Assembly (NCBI GenBank): GCA_032207245.1
Contig: CM063498.1
Coordinates: 91,712,657-91,776,656 of the forward strand
Direction of reading: 5' to 3'
Origin: Pardosa pseudoannulata
Lineage: Eukaryota; Arthropoda; Arachnida; Araneae; Lycosidae
Length of the DNA stretch: 64,000 nucleotides
Shown piece after piece: positions 1 through 11,786 of the stretch. Each line of letters starts with the position of its first letter. The stretch's first letter is position 1. The position numbers and the translations under genes were made by a program. The notes below the pieces were generated by a model, which had not been told where the DNA came from, searched no databases, and saw only the letters and a program-made list of their open reading frames with translations.

Positions 1-390
1 AAAAGTATTTTAATCACGAAAAGTTTCAGTGTTCTACTGTTTTACAAAGTGAAAGTTATAGTTTTAAAATTTTATATTATTTTACATATTAGCAATAAAT
101 TTATAAAATTGAAATATCTGGTGAATCATCTTTACACACAGGTAATAGAAGATTGCATACGTTTTTTGCGCGATAATTTAATATAACCAAGGTGATAATA
201 ATTTGACAAGCACTTGACATGAAATTCACTTTAAATCTTTTTTCATTTTGCAAACGTTTGTTATTCTAGCAGCGGATTAACAACCAGTCAAACAGATGCC
301 GAAAGAAACCGAAAAAGAAATAAATTAGCCGAATTTCAATAGATAAAATGAAATAGCTAAAATTTTTCATGTCAAAATGGAAGAAAGCTA
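1..390. other. AT-rich sequence, nothing recognised
   Basis: Both strands were read for coding similarity, terminal repeats and tRNA-like boxes. Nothing was found that can be supported. Confidence 0.5.
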
Positions 391-585
391 AACAATGGCC
401 TTATGATTAGGGCGCCAATATTCGGAACCGTGGAGTTCATGGGCTCGAATCCCGCTGTGATATGGAGATTCTAACCGTTCGGAATCGAATTTAAGCAATA
501 GGTCCCGATATCATTACCTCTCCCCCCCCCTTCCGTGTTACACAAAAGTAGACAGCAGCGTTCCAAACCGACCCAACCAAAAAGA
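391..585 (+). mobile_element. tRNA-derived SINE (family 1), diverged copy
   Basis: The copy follows the layout of the full-length SINE at 45174: aacaatggcc at the head, a degenerate box B (gggctcgaatccc), then the shared body (accgttcggaatcg, taagcaataggtcccg) and a tail of ccaaccaaaa type. The C-run near 523-532 interrupts the 3' body. Orientation is plus. No clear target duplication is visible, so the ends are approximate. Confidence 0.75.
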
Positions 586-1432
586 AGCAAAACTTATTTT
601 AAAATTAATATTAAACACTATAAAACGAATTAACTTACTTAAAAGTTTTAATCATTTTGACAAGTTAAAGATAGAAAAATATATCTCTACCCAAATCAAA
701 CCCAAAAGAATCCAATAAAATTTTTTATTTCCCTCTTTCTGATAGTCTCCGATCAATTTAGGCTGTCTAAAAGCTTCCGCAGGTTTACCTGATTTCATCA
801 AGTTTCATCATGATACGCTCAGCCATTTTGGAATACATAACAGCTATATATACATACACACACATACAAACAATGGACATTAAATAAGTATATTTTTGTC
901 ATTATGTGATTAGAACAATAAAGCACCAACTGGGGGGGAGGGGTAAATACCCTGGCAGGGTTATGAATAAATTTATCGGATTCAAAGAAATAATAAAAAC
1001 ATTTAAAGAGAATTCTGGAAGATTTTTGACTTTCATAAGGAATATTCAGTAAAACAATTCCATATTTAAATCGGATGTCGTTTTCTGCTTGATTCAAGAG
1101 TTAAGTTCAATATTTCTCAAACAACTTGAGTAAGATTTCAAAACAGTACGTCTCTGACTTGCCAAAAACCTGGGTTCTCGATTAGAAACGAGTATTTTGA
1201 TTGTAAAAAGAGAGCATTTATAAAAGATCTAAAAAGGTTTTAAAAAGAATTAAGCATGTCGAGCTAAAAAGGAATGAATATTTTGATTCAATTTGCTTCA
1301 TCCTACTTATGTGAGGCTAGTTTTTGAAAGTTAGTGGCGATCTATTGAACAAAATTTCGTGCTCAGTCATGAAGTCGTCTTGAGCCGGAAGACTCAGGAG
1401 GACTTCCGGCTTGTGATTTCCGTATCTGGCTT
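586..1432. other. AT-rich intergenic sequence
   Basis: Short open frames here have no recognisable family motif. A perfect 9-bp stem (agccggaag / cttccggct, 1383-1391 and 1403-1411, 11-nt loop) lies just before the SINE copy at 1434. No function is proposed for it. Confidence 0.4.
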
Positions 1433-1433
1433 A

Positions 1434-1562
1434 ACGATGTCTGAATGGGAAGGACGTTGCTCTTTGGTACAGGAGTTCAAGTGTTCAAATCTCACTTCTG
1501 GCAAGATGCTCGTAGCTCTTCAGATTCGGCTGAAAGCAGAAGATCCTGGTCTATTTCTCTCT
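1434..1562 (+). mobile_element. tRNA-derived SINE (family 1), old copy
   Basis: An apparent 89-codon frame here is better read as an old SINE. Its segments line up in order with the consensus: cgatgtctgaatgggaagg for the box A region, ggtacaggagttcaag, a degenerate box B (gttcaaatctcac), then gatgctcgtagctcttcag and attcggctgaaagcag. The order and spacing match the intact copy at 45174. The copy has no A-box match of good quality, so it is presumably inactive. Confidence 0.65.
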
Positions 1563-1738
1563 TTCACTTTCAAGTGTGTAAACACTAGTCTCGCGTTACA
1601 AATATTTCGAAGTACGAACTTACTTTAGATAGAAGTAGTAAAACTCATTTTAAACATCACTTATTTACCATTTCGCTTCAGTCCAGACAAACTGTGAGCT
1701 AACCACAGATTAAACGAGAAACTTTAAAGTTCGACTTA

Positions 1739-2473
1739 AAAAAGTCGTTTAACGGCTAACCGAGATTAATCTGTGTTTAAATGGAGAGTTGTGTCACACG
1801 ATTCGTTGGTGCCAGGTTTTAACCCTCTAAGCGGTTTGCACGTACATTACCGCCAGCTGTCACAGACAATTTTCGACCTCCAAAAACGTTCCAAAAATAG
1901 ATGAATTGTACATTTCTGACAGTGCTTTCCCCCATGAAATTATGAGGTAGGAGGGTCAGGTCGATTGATTAGGAACTTCACCCCTCTTTTACTGATATTT
2001 TTTGAGGGATGCTCCCCTACTCTCTGAGGAACAAAGACGCTGATAGCTTCTCATTGCTTTGTCAATCTATATTTCGAAGTATTTCGTTTGCGGTAACATA
2101 TATATCGCTAATTGCACCACTGAAATATCTTGGATAACTTTAGAAAAAAAATATAAATAATTCTCAAAAAAAATTTTTTTTTATTCTTACTTTTAGAATA
2201 CATTATTTCTTATGTGACGATCTTCGAGACTTGACGAGCTTTATGTGTATTAAAAATTAACAGTCAATAATGTCTATTTATATATATATTTATAACCGAA
2301 AGTAAAGGAACAATAACGAGGGTGGGGCAAAGGGTGAAGTAAAAAATCATAGAACACTTTGGTGACTGACACAATAAATCTTTAGCGTATTTTTTGGAGA
2401 ATTTTTTCCCGGTATGTTCCACTTGGAGGGTTAATCGCGGTTAGCAATTAAACGACTTTGGTGAGACCGGCCC
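1739..2473. mobile_element. TA-type palindromic MITE, split by a second MITE
   Basis: The left part (aaagtcgtttaacggctaac, from 1741) and right part (gttagcaattaaacgacttt, 2439-2460, running on through ggtgagaccggccc) are inverted repeats of each other and match the uninterrupted relative at 6120-6242. The right end abuts TA at 2474. The left terminal 14 bp or so are lost or diverged. The two halves are separated by a 608-bp TTAA-flanked insertion. The element is non-coding. Confidence 0.65.
1823..2430. mobile_element. piggyBac-type MITE (TTAA target site)
   Basis: The 608-bp element is bounded by TTAA at 1819-1822 and 2431-2434. The ends are inverted repeats: ccctctaagcgg on the left and, reading inward from the right, ccctccaagtgg. 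A TTAA duplication with termini starting CCC is typical of the piggyBac superfamily. There is no transposase coding inside, so it would have depended on an enzyme supplied elsewhere. It sits inside the palindromic MITE 1739-2473, so it inserted later. Confidence 0.72.
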
Positions 2474-2475
2474 TA

Positions 2476-3025
2476 AATTGTACACAATTACCGACTATCT
2501 CTAACCAACAATGATGAGCCGAAACCTAAGTATTCTCAATGATATATTTGCATTACAATCCAGAATTTATTGAAATAGATTTATTGCAGTCTTCATTTTA
2601 TTTAAGTATTTAACATTGGAATCTAAGCTGACAGAGTTTTTAAACTACTTAATAGTATCAAATAAATTACTAAAGGTAAATATGACTTTCATTCCACATA
2701 TTGATGATTCAATTTTGTGTAGAAAGGGGGTAGGTTTTGTGTAGTTATGACTACCATGTTATTAAAACAATTTCTAGATCTAAATAAAAGTCTGACATTT
2801 ATGCAGATTTTCCCTTTTAAAGGAAATGTACGAGTTTTACTTTGAGTGAATATTTATATATGTTTATGATACAAATAATTCATTTTTATACGCATATCGC
2901 AGTTTGTAAAATATATTCGAAATATTGAAGAAATAAAATCCAAGAAAAATTTTCTTTAGCTATAACATCGATTTAAAATAATCATTTTAAAATAGAGCAT
3001 ATTTAGGCAGATGTTTATAATTTTA
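2476..3025. other. AT-rich intergenic sequence
   Basis: No coding similarity, terminal repeat or RNA gene was recognised. Confidence 0.4.
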
Positions 3026-3324
3026 ATGTAGCCTCCACACTATGGCCAGTTGTTCACCACTTCCTGATGGTGACCTCGAACGATGGTTCACGGGTCACAT
3101 CCACACGCTGGGCCACTGAATGAGCTGAACGCATTGATTCGTCCATAAGGTCTACTGCGCACTTAAGTTGCGCATCTAGCTGCCTTTGATCTTTGGAGAA
3201 AAACCGCCTCCGAAGCCATCGTCCGCCAAGGCTATTTTATCGTCTGCCGCCATCGACCACGATAAGCCAAAGCCCCTCCAGACGGTGGTGATGGCTTGCA
3301 GTGGACCATAGTGTGGAGGCGCCT
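3026..3324. mobile_element. MITE with long terminal inverted repeats (family M1)
   Basis: The ends read gcctccacactatgg (from 3031) and ccatagtgtggaggc (to 3320), a perfect 15-bp inverted pair extended by weaker matches. TA lies at both borders (3024-3025 and 3325-3326), which suggests a 2-bp TA target duplication. The interior is noticeably more GC-rich than the surroundings and non-coding. Diverged relatives occur at 28429-28582 (plus) and 28648-28894 (minus), sharing segments such as gaacgatggttcacgg and ctactgcgcactt. Confidence 0.75.
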
Positions 3325-3326
3325 TA

Positions 3327-6117
3327 ATACGCACTTAAGTAGGCATGTAATGCGATTGGCTATAGCTGTATGACATCACACGCTTCTGTTTGAATAGCTA
3401 ATTAGCTGTTCAAACACGCTGTAAACGTGATAGACCTTTTTTTGCTTTGTTAAGTCTGTTAGAGGAATTTTAGAATGAACTATGAGTAACCTCAAACAGG
3501 GACATCTTCAGGTAAGCATACCATACTTCTTTTAAATATTTTTATTTTTGGGGCTTAGTAAATTTAACAGTGTATCAACATATTCGTAGCGGGTACGCGG
3601 GAAAACTCCGTAACGTAGGAGGTAAGAATTAAAGGACGCTGAATTCGGTCAAAGTCATTTAAAATGGAAGTTACCTATGTTGAAACAAATACGTGATGTA
3701 ATAATTTTTTTGTCCAGTAAAAAAGCAAGTAAAATATATTCATATATTATATGTTCCTATTAATCCTAATACTATATTATCCTAATATCCTAATACTATA
3801 TATCCAAAATTCCTATAATTCTTTTAATGAATTACATTTTTTCATGTGTTATTGCCGGAATATATTTATAAGTCACTGGATACAGCTATTCATTTTTATA
3901 TACAACGCTAGTGTTTCATTTTCATTGTATAGTTGTATTACCCACACTCCTTATGAATTTCGAATAATACCAATAATTTTTTGTACGCATACAGTTTTAT
4001 GTATTTTAAGGAGTCATACGTCTGTTAATCGTTTATTCCTTGTCACCTAATTGTATGTACTTTTTCTTTTAATTCGTAGTCTAAACTCAAGCATTTTCTC
4101 ACGCGTTTCCTCCCCAACTTAGTTTTCCCTTTTAATATTATTGCCAACTAATTACTCATAGGTCTATGCACTGCCAATACTAGCAAAACCAGTACTAGAG
4201 GGCTAGGCCCAGGAAGTACTGTTGCAAATGCTTCCAGAGAGGTCCAGAGAGGACGTCTGTTAAATAGACAAAAAATTAGATTTTTCAGAAAAAATGTGAA
4301 AAGGAATGCAGTTCTAAACATTTTAAACACAGTCCGTGTGAAAAACTTCCAATATTGAGAAGTTATAAATAAAAAGTCAGCTATTTACTGTAATAAAATT
4401 TAACTTACAAAAACTTTAACTTGATTTTTCTTAAATTGTGTTATTTTTTTGCTTCATGTAAAGCGCATGTTATCTCAAAAAGTTAATATTTTTACAGGTT
4501 ATATACAATATAATTTTCATCCGATTGAACCTAAATATTCTTGCACTATTTCCCAAAATATCTTTTTTCTCTATATGTTTTGAATTTTTAAGGAAATTTT
4601 TTTTTCACATTTTTTAAAAATATACATGTATCTTAAATACATAAAAATTTAGGTTCAAATTTATTTTGAGATATTGTATGTTTTAAAACAATAAGTTTGT
4701 GTTTAACTTATAATTTTAGTAATCATGGGCTTTAGACCTGATATCATTTTTCTTAACAAAGTGTCTCTTGTTTATAAATTTCTAACAAAAATATTTATAT
4801 TTAAAAAATGAAGGAGATATGTAAGTAAAGATAATGTGTTCTAACTGTTCTAAAATATTTGTTTGTGAAACTGGTACTTTATATACTATGAAAAGTCCAA
4901 AATGATAGTTATTTTACATTAGCATATAGCCCGTCATATGACGGGATTAGTACAATTTTTAATTTTCCAGAATTGTAAATTACCCTGTGAGGAAGGTTAA
5001 AAAAAAAAAAAAGGTTTCTTTTTTGGCTGAGAATTATCTGGTATACGCTCAATAATTTATCTTCATACTCCTCTAAAGTCTCCCGATACTGTGAATGCAA
5101 TTAGAATAACGTTGAATTTATTTAGTTAAAAATTTAAAACCGTGTGGTTTTGTATAAAAAAACAAACACAAAAACTAACGAACTTCTTAATTTTCAAAGA
5201 TATATAACTTAAACGCTAGATATTTCTTTTTCGGTGAAACAGACTCCTAGAATTTTATGAAAAAACATTAATTTTTAATACTGGTGTTAAAATTTCCATA
5301 CAAAAAATAATCGATGAATCAGTTTAAAATTATTACATATGTACCTAATCGATTATTTAAGCCAAATATAAAAGAAAATTATTAACGTAATATCTAAGTT
5401 CAGCGGTAAAACGTATGAAAATAATGCAGACTATATTTAAATAATTTAAAATAAGAAATGATTAAATGAGATGGTTAAAGGAATGACGTCGTAATGCTAG
5501 AAAAAATGTTATTTTTACCTACTGATGTGATAAATTGATTAAATGCTTTTAACCGGGGAAAAAAAGGGCTTGAAATAATGGCATTAAACTCCCGAAAAGG
5601 GGGCAAGGTGTGGATTTTGACGTTTCCCCCCCTTGCTTTGAATTTTGCTAACCCTAACTCGTCAAGAATCCAATATGGATGCCCCTATCCACTCCAGGTC
5701 CAACCGCTTCATAAATTCGAGGGCAGACGGAAAAATAACTTAAGCTATTATTATATAGGGGATTTTTCGACTTTATTTCTTAATATTTGTAGTATGATTT
5801 ATTTTCTTAGACTTCATAATATTTAATGTGCGTTACTTCTTAAATTTACTGAAATTTTTGTGCTCAGTCTATTAAAGTGTTTTTTAATTAAAAACTGGCA
5901 TTTTTTTAATTAACAGGATTTTGTTCATTTACAGGGTTTAATAACGCGTAGCATATAAAAAAAAACACAAAATTGCTAAAATGTCATACCTTAATGTAAT
6001 TGTTTATGGAAACTGTAACGCAAGTGAGCATTGATACCCGTGTTTTTAGTGTCACGTAGAAACTAAACGTACAATAAAAACATGAAAATAGTTAATATGC
6101 AGAGCCTTAGAAATATT
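3327..6117. other. AT-rich intergenic sequence without a recognised gene
   Basis: Several open frames of 60-99 codons occur, made of low-complexity, hydrophobic, AT-driven codons. No conserved domain motif, splice-framed exon or repeat family was recognised. Confidence 0.45.
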
Positions 6118-6119
6118 TA

Positions 6120-6242
6120 AGGCTGGTCTCACCAAAGTTGTTTAACTGGTAACCACGATTAATCTGTTTAACAGAGCGATGTTTCCCATTATTGATTGGC
6201 GCCATGATGAACTAGCAGTTAAACGACTTTGAGATCACTCCT
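6120..6242. mobile_element. short palindromic MITE (family M2)
   Basis: This 123-bp element has ends aggctggtctcaccaaagtt and, inverted, aggagtgatctcaaagtcg, continuing inward as gtttaactg on both arms. It is flanked by TA on each side (6118-6119 and 6243-6244). The same arms appear in the interrupted copy at 1739-2473. It is non-coding. Confidence 0.7.
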
Positions 6243-6244
6243 TA

Positions 6245-6805
6245 GTGAATTTTGAGGAGCACCTTACTTTTTAAGCAAATATTTATCTAAACCTAGATAT
6301 TTTTATATTCTAGTTTTAGCAACCTTTGTTTTATGTAACATTTGTGATCATTCGTTAAGATAAATGTTGAATCCTTCAAGGCGTCTTAATGTATTAGTGT
6401 TATTTAATTGCTAATGATGTATGTTAAAAGAAAAGGGGGAATTCAGCTTACAGATAGATTCACTAGTATCTATGAAATTTATAGTAAATTTATATGGTTT
6501 AGTAACATGTAGCATAGGTAATTTTAAATTTTCAATCTCTTGCATTTACAATAAGCTCTAATAATTTTATGTACATTAATAGCTAAAAATTTTATTACTT
6601 TGATCAGGTGTGGTTTATAGCGTACCAGTAGTACTATTTCGTGGCCCGTGACAAAACTCACAAAACTTGTAATTGAATCAAGTAGTGTATTTATTATAGT
6701 AAATATATTTTTAAATGATTTACTGATTATTATAACTATTAAACACAATTGCAAACTGCTCCATTTCTAAATTAATGTATTAAGTTTAACCTCAAATGTG
6801 TATGT
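6245..6805. other. AT-rich intergenic sequence
   Basis: No supportable feature was seen. Confidence 0.4.
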
Positions 6806-6995
6806 GCCGAACGATGGCTTAATGGATGGTAGAGCGTGGTGGTTCAGTACCACAGTTCGCGAGTTCGAATTCGGCTGCTGACATTGATGTCCGTAGCCGT
6901 TCGTAATTGGCTTTAAGCAGTACGTCCCGGTCTTATTAGCCGTTGTTAGTAAAACAGACTGTAGCGCTCCAAATTAAACTCAAACCTCAAATATG
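6806..6995 (+). mobile_element. tRNA-derived SINE (family 1)
   Basis: The head gccgaacgatggctta and a box B-like gagttcgaattcgg are followed by the family body: gatgtccgtagccgttcg, ggctttaagcagtacgtccc and ggtcttattagccg. It ends in an A-rich aaactcaaacctcaaa tail. Divergence in the A-box half is moderate, so the copy is older than the one at 45174. Confidence 0.85.
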
Positions 6996-8214
6996 TGTAC
7001 ACATACATAGAACATTCTGTGAGGCCCATTAACATAAGATTCGCTTCCAGTGTGGCCCGCGGGGTTTTCTGAGCTCTTCAGGCTTGATGCTGATGAATGT
7101 ATGAGTATTCTATTCATTTTTAACTTATGTATGTCTTGTCTTTTTAATTTCTTTTTTATTTAGTTTCTATTAACAGAATATAATTTGACCTTTTCCCTTC
7201 AAATTGCTAAAATTTAATTTTTATTTTTCACCAGCCAAGTTAAATTTGTTTTATTTTCGATTATTTTTCTTTTATTTTTGCACTTGCACTGTTGGTAATT
7301 ATATTTTAGTCTTTTATGAATTGATAATCATAAGATGTTAAATCGATAGTTATTTAGTAACTCTAGGAAAAGTTAGTTTTCAGGACGGAGCACGATGTTT
7401 AGTCTTCAAAATTTAAAAACTGTTTTTTAATATTTGATATTCTACGGGGATAAGGTACCTTTAAAAATAGTGGAATAAGACAGAAAAAAATAGTGGGTAG
7501 TTTGTGTTTACACCTATCTTAAACTGTTAAACGTGTGTTACAAAGGGAAATCTTTTGGAATCTAGTATCCATTTTATTTCATTAAAATTTGTACTTGTTA
7601 TGAAGAGTACAAAACATTTTCTTTCTTATTTTGGTGTGTCTGGTAACTTATTTATTACTTGGACTTCCCGAATGCATTTATACCTAAATCTTACCTAATA
7701 CTTTTGATACTGTTTACCAAATTCATATCCATAAATTTGGAGCCCTACTCTATTATTATTATTTACGTTTTTTAATGAGACGCAATGTGTATGTAATACT
7801 GAGAAAATTTATAAAAACTAAAATATTTTTTAAATTGTAATGTTTCATAGACTCTGTTTAAAGTTAATAAAATTTTATACCTATTTACGTTTCTATGTTA
7901 ATATTGTGGTGGCTGATCACAAAGAAGCCGAAATTGAAAATGTTATATTTTTCAGGGAAAGAAGAATCTATTTTATTCCAGAACATTTCTTTTTGGAAAT
8001 TGAAAGTAAGAGAATCAATTTACTTTTATACATACTATTCTTTGAGAAAGTTAAAACTTCAAACATTTCACTGAAATTCCCTTGTTAGAAATAGTAAATG
8101 CACATTTTGTCTGTATTGCGGTTATGTTACGCTTTCAAATGGGCTTGGGTTCAATTCCAAAGAAACACAAAAACGGAAAGTGCCCTTTATTAGACAAAAA
8201 ATATTAAAATCTAG
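6996..8214. other. AT-rich intergenic sequence
   Basis: An 82-codon frame at 7840-8088 (plus) shows no family motif and is not called a gene. Nothing else could be supported. Confidence 0.4.
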
Positions 8215-8290
8215 TGACGAGTTCAGGAGTCATAGATTCGAATATTACTGCTGGCATGGATGCTAGTCCTTTGAATTTGACAATATAGCG
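8215..8290 (+). mobile_element. possible fragment of family 1 SINE
   Basis: The stretch gagttcaggagtcatagatt followed by cgaatattactgctggcatg and gatgctagtcctttgaattt resembles the box B to mid-body part of the family 1 SINE. Head and tail are not visible. It is a short, diverged match. Confidence 0.4.
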
Positions 8291-8754
8291 GGTGACCGAG
8301 TTCCGCTCGGAGAAACAGGTATCGAAGCTAACTCGAAGATTTGAATTTTCAATTGTGATTTATCAAAACAATACATGCCATAAGAAAATTTGTGAAACCA
8401 TTAGTGAAAAGATAACTTAAAGTGCACCATTGTAAACTATTCTAAACAATGTTGTTTGGAAAGGGAACTATTCTATACAAAGGTAAAGTTTGAAAAGTCA
8501 TAGGAAATAAAATGCAATTGATAACAAAAAATTACAAAAAGTTAACAATTAACAAAAAGTTGACAGCGTGGGATTGACAACTCTGCAAACCATCAACGGA
8601 ACCTCCAACTACGGTTAGTAACAAACCCACAGCCAGGAGAATATTATTACTACTATTAAAATAAAAATGGAAACCGATATCAAGGAATAAAGACAAATCA
8701 AACTATTATTATTTAATTAATATTATTTTTATTATTTTAATATTATTAATTCGT

Positions 8755-9100
8755 CAGAACTACAGCCAATCGATTCCTGGTGGTCGAAAACCCTCGGGTA
8801 CCAATTTTCACTTGGTTTGGACGCAGGAGAAAAAAGTTTGCCCGCACCGGGGTTCGAACCCGTATCTGTAGCGCCGAACCTTAGCGCGTCAAAACCGGCG
8901 CCAATCGATTCCTCATGGCCGACTGGATACCAATTTTTACACGAAATTCGCATATTTGACATGTTCCTTTGGCCGTATATAAGGGCCGTAAGCCAAAAAT
9001 GGCCCTATCTGTAACTCCGAACTACTCGACCGTAGCGCTTCAAAAAGGCGCCAATCAATTCCTCGTGGCCAAACCCCCAGATAAAGTTTACCGGAGTTTA
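8755..9100 (-). mobile_element. second tRNA-derived repeat (family 2), partly duplicated
   Basis: On the minus strand a perfect box B (ggttcgaacccc, centred near 8856) lies downstream of a tRNA-like segment with ggaatcgattggcgcc. The motif gccaatc(g/a)attcct occurs three times on the plus strand (about 8764, 8903 and 9051), so the unit is present as partial direct repeats about 140-148 bp apart. It differs from the family 1 SINE in every segment. Short open frames across it are by-products. Confidence 0.55.
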
Positions 9101-9159
9101 TTAATCTGGGGCGATTTTCGACTTGACAACCATTCCTCGTATTATAGTATAGTATAGGA

Positions 9160-10615
9160 TAGATAGTAGGTTCCAGCCTTGTGTTGCAAATAGTAAACAT
9201 AGCTCTGAAAATCAAACCAAACATATTTTGTCAACTTCGTGCGAGAGTATTTGATAGTGTCCAAAATAGTTTCAGAATTTTCGACTAATTATTACAAATA
9301 ATTTTATCATAAAAAGGGTACTTTTTATTGAAAAATTTCATACACTTAAACTTCGATGTGAATATATCTTGATCAACATTCGACTGGTTAAAACACTTTC
9401 CATTTTTTAAATAGCTTTATTCTTTTAAACATTTAATAACAGATTATAAAAAAATATATACCGGAACTCATAGAATATCCAAACTAGTGACTTTTATGCT
9501 ACAAACTTTTAAATTATTCCCCAAAATTAATATTTCTCTCAATTAAATATTTCAAAGTATGTGGAGATTATTTTAAAGTGGGATAAAGTAATATACCTTA
9601 AAACATAGGGATTGCATAAACAAAACTTATTTGAGATTAGAGACAAATTTTCTTTGTAAAGGTTTAATGTAGTACTATAAGGCGATTTCACGCAGAAGGG
9701 CACATTTCAATTTATGACAATTCTGGCTTTAGTTTCAAACGGAAAGACAGTTTCTTTTTCTATTGGCTGTTGTAAACATGAAAATGAATGGGAAGGGCAT
9801 TGTAGTAGTTCGTGACTTTGCGACAAATTGCTCTATTGAAAAAGCTCAGCAAGGCTACTTGTTGCTTCATTACAGTTAAATAAAACAAAAATTTATGTGC
9901 TATATTTTCCCCGCACAATATTGTGAATTTGATATCATTTTATGTAAGTTGTAGAATCTTAATAAAGTTTTATTTTTAAAATGCCACACAATCGAGCTCT
10001 GAAAGTTATTGCAATGACAATGTTCAAAAAGTAAGCTCTGTGATGAAAACATTCATATTCACTATAAATGGCATCCCCTATTCATACAAACCTATATTAC
10101 ATTAACCCATAATTTGGCCAAGTCTAGCCGTTACACCGGGGATGTATATTTATAACTACTATATAACATAATTATCAGTGTTCGCCAAGGCGGACATTAT
10201 CTCATAAATGGAAAATGATATTTTTTTGTTTATTTTACAGAGATCCTACTGTCTATACAGACACGGGAAAATAACAGAAATTAAAAAATATTTGAAAAAA
10301 CATCTTGTCAAATTAAAGGTTAAATAAAATTCAACAAAATTTTCCTTTCCCTAATGAAATTTTACCCTGCATTTTTATTAAAGTATAAAATGTTCAAATT
10401 ATATTTTACAATTGTACTTTTAAATTTCTTAGAGAAAATTTTGTTAGACAGCTAAAGTGCAATTAAGTACAGTGTAAAAACAATTTAAATGAAAATTGTG
10501 TAAAATTAATTATATACCTCTATTAAACTGTGTATACTCATAAACAAATCTATTCTCTAAAACACGGTATAAAAATAATACGTATGTTTCATTCCATACG
10601 TTCATTAGTATACTA
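9160..10615. other. AT-rich intergenic sequence left of the satellite
   Basis: No coding similarity, terminal repeat or RNA gene was recognised before satellite-like sequence begins. Confidence 0.4.
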
Positions 10616-11400
10616 ATACCTTTGAGTGTTTTCATAATGGCTAGTTTTATTAGAAGGAAACTGCAAAAATATTACTCTAAGAGCAGACGTATTACAATCT
10701 AGTAACCTAAACTAAATATCAGGGCCGTCGTATACTTATTCAAAAGGAACATCAGGGAAACTCAAGAAAATCTATAGTTAAAAATGCCTACCTTATAAAA
10801 ATTGTACCGGTTTATTTTCCTTTGAAACTTCCTCGTTGCTGTTTGTCATTATTTTGATATTTGTCTTAACCTGAGTTATTAAAACTGTTGCTGTAACAGA
10901 TTTTTCTTGAAATGTGTACTCATGGACAGTGATACACACATTAAAAGTTACCGCTCTCGTACTCGCATTCCTCCGGTGTGCATCTGGTCTTCAAGGCAAA
11001 TTAAGTGCGACTATAAACGAAATGTTAGCTTTTCCTCTAGTAATTTGGAAGATTAAAATTAATATTTTTTTTACACTGCTATAAGTTTTTAAAATTGTAT
11101 CACCCTACATTACCAGAAGACAGTTGAAACATCAGGCTATTAAGATAAATACATGTAATCCGCTTTGGAGCAAAAACCTTAAATGTTAAGGCAGTCGTAT
11201 TCGCAATTTTATTTGATATTGCAACTTGTCTTCCCAGTATATTGAAGCAAATCTATACTCGAAATGTCCTAAATTTCTATACCACTTGTGCAAATGTATT
11301 TAAAAATATTTATACTGCAGTAACTATCATTAAGTCAAACTGTTTTACTAGAAGATAGTTGCAATGCCAGATTATTCGAAAAATATGTGTGCTCATAGTC

Positions 11401-11500
11401 NNNNNNNNNNNNNNNNNNNNNNNNNNNNNNNNNNNNNNNNNNNNNNNNNNNNNNNNNNNNNNNNNNNNNNNNNNNNNNNNNNNNNNNNNNNNNNNNNNNN
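11401..11500. other. assembly gap (100 N)
   Basis: Exactly 100 Ns interrupt a satellite monomer. The flanking sequence is in phase: the anchors at 11350 and 11674 are 324 bp apart, which is 227 plus 97. The missing length is therefore about 3 bp plus a whole number of monomers. Confidence 0.98.
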
Positions 11501-11674
11501 ACAACCACACTAAATGTTAGGGCAGTCGTATAGACATTCCAGCATTGCAACTGGTCTTCACCGGTAATTTAAGCAAATCTATGCTCCAAATGTAATTTCT
11601 ATAGCACTTGTGACTGTGTAATTAAATAATTTCACACTGAAGTAACTAACATTTTATATCATCCTGTATTACTA

Positions 11675-11786
11675 GAAGACAGTTGCAATGCCAGATTATT
11701 CTAAAAATATGTGTGCTCATAGTCAGTGCACCCACACTAAATGTTAGGGCAGTCGTATAGACATTCCAGCATTGCAACTGGTCTTC
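11675..11786 (+). repeat. representative dyad within one satellite monomer
   Basis: Arm 1 (gaagacagttgcaatgc, 11675-11691) pairs with arm 2 (gcattgcaactggtcttc, 11769-11786) with a single bulged base, leaving a 77-nt loop. The same pair recurs across the array, with gtctt or ttctt variants in arm 2. Confidence 0.85.

Noticed and set aside
8732..9224. Overlapping frames on both strands
   Set aside because: They lie over a tRNA-derived repeat with palindromic ggttcgaacc and have no protein family resemblance.
11310..11550. Frames running through the N gap
   Set aside because: The sequence is unknown there and the flanks are satellite.
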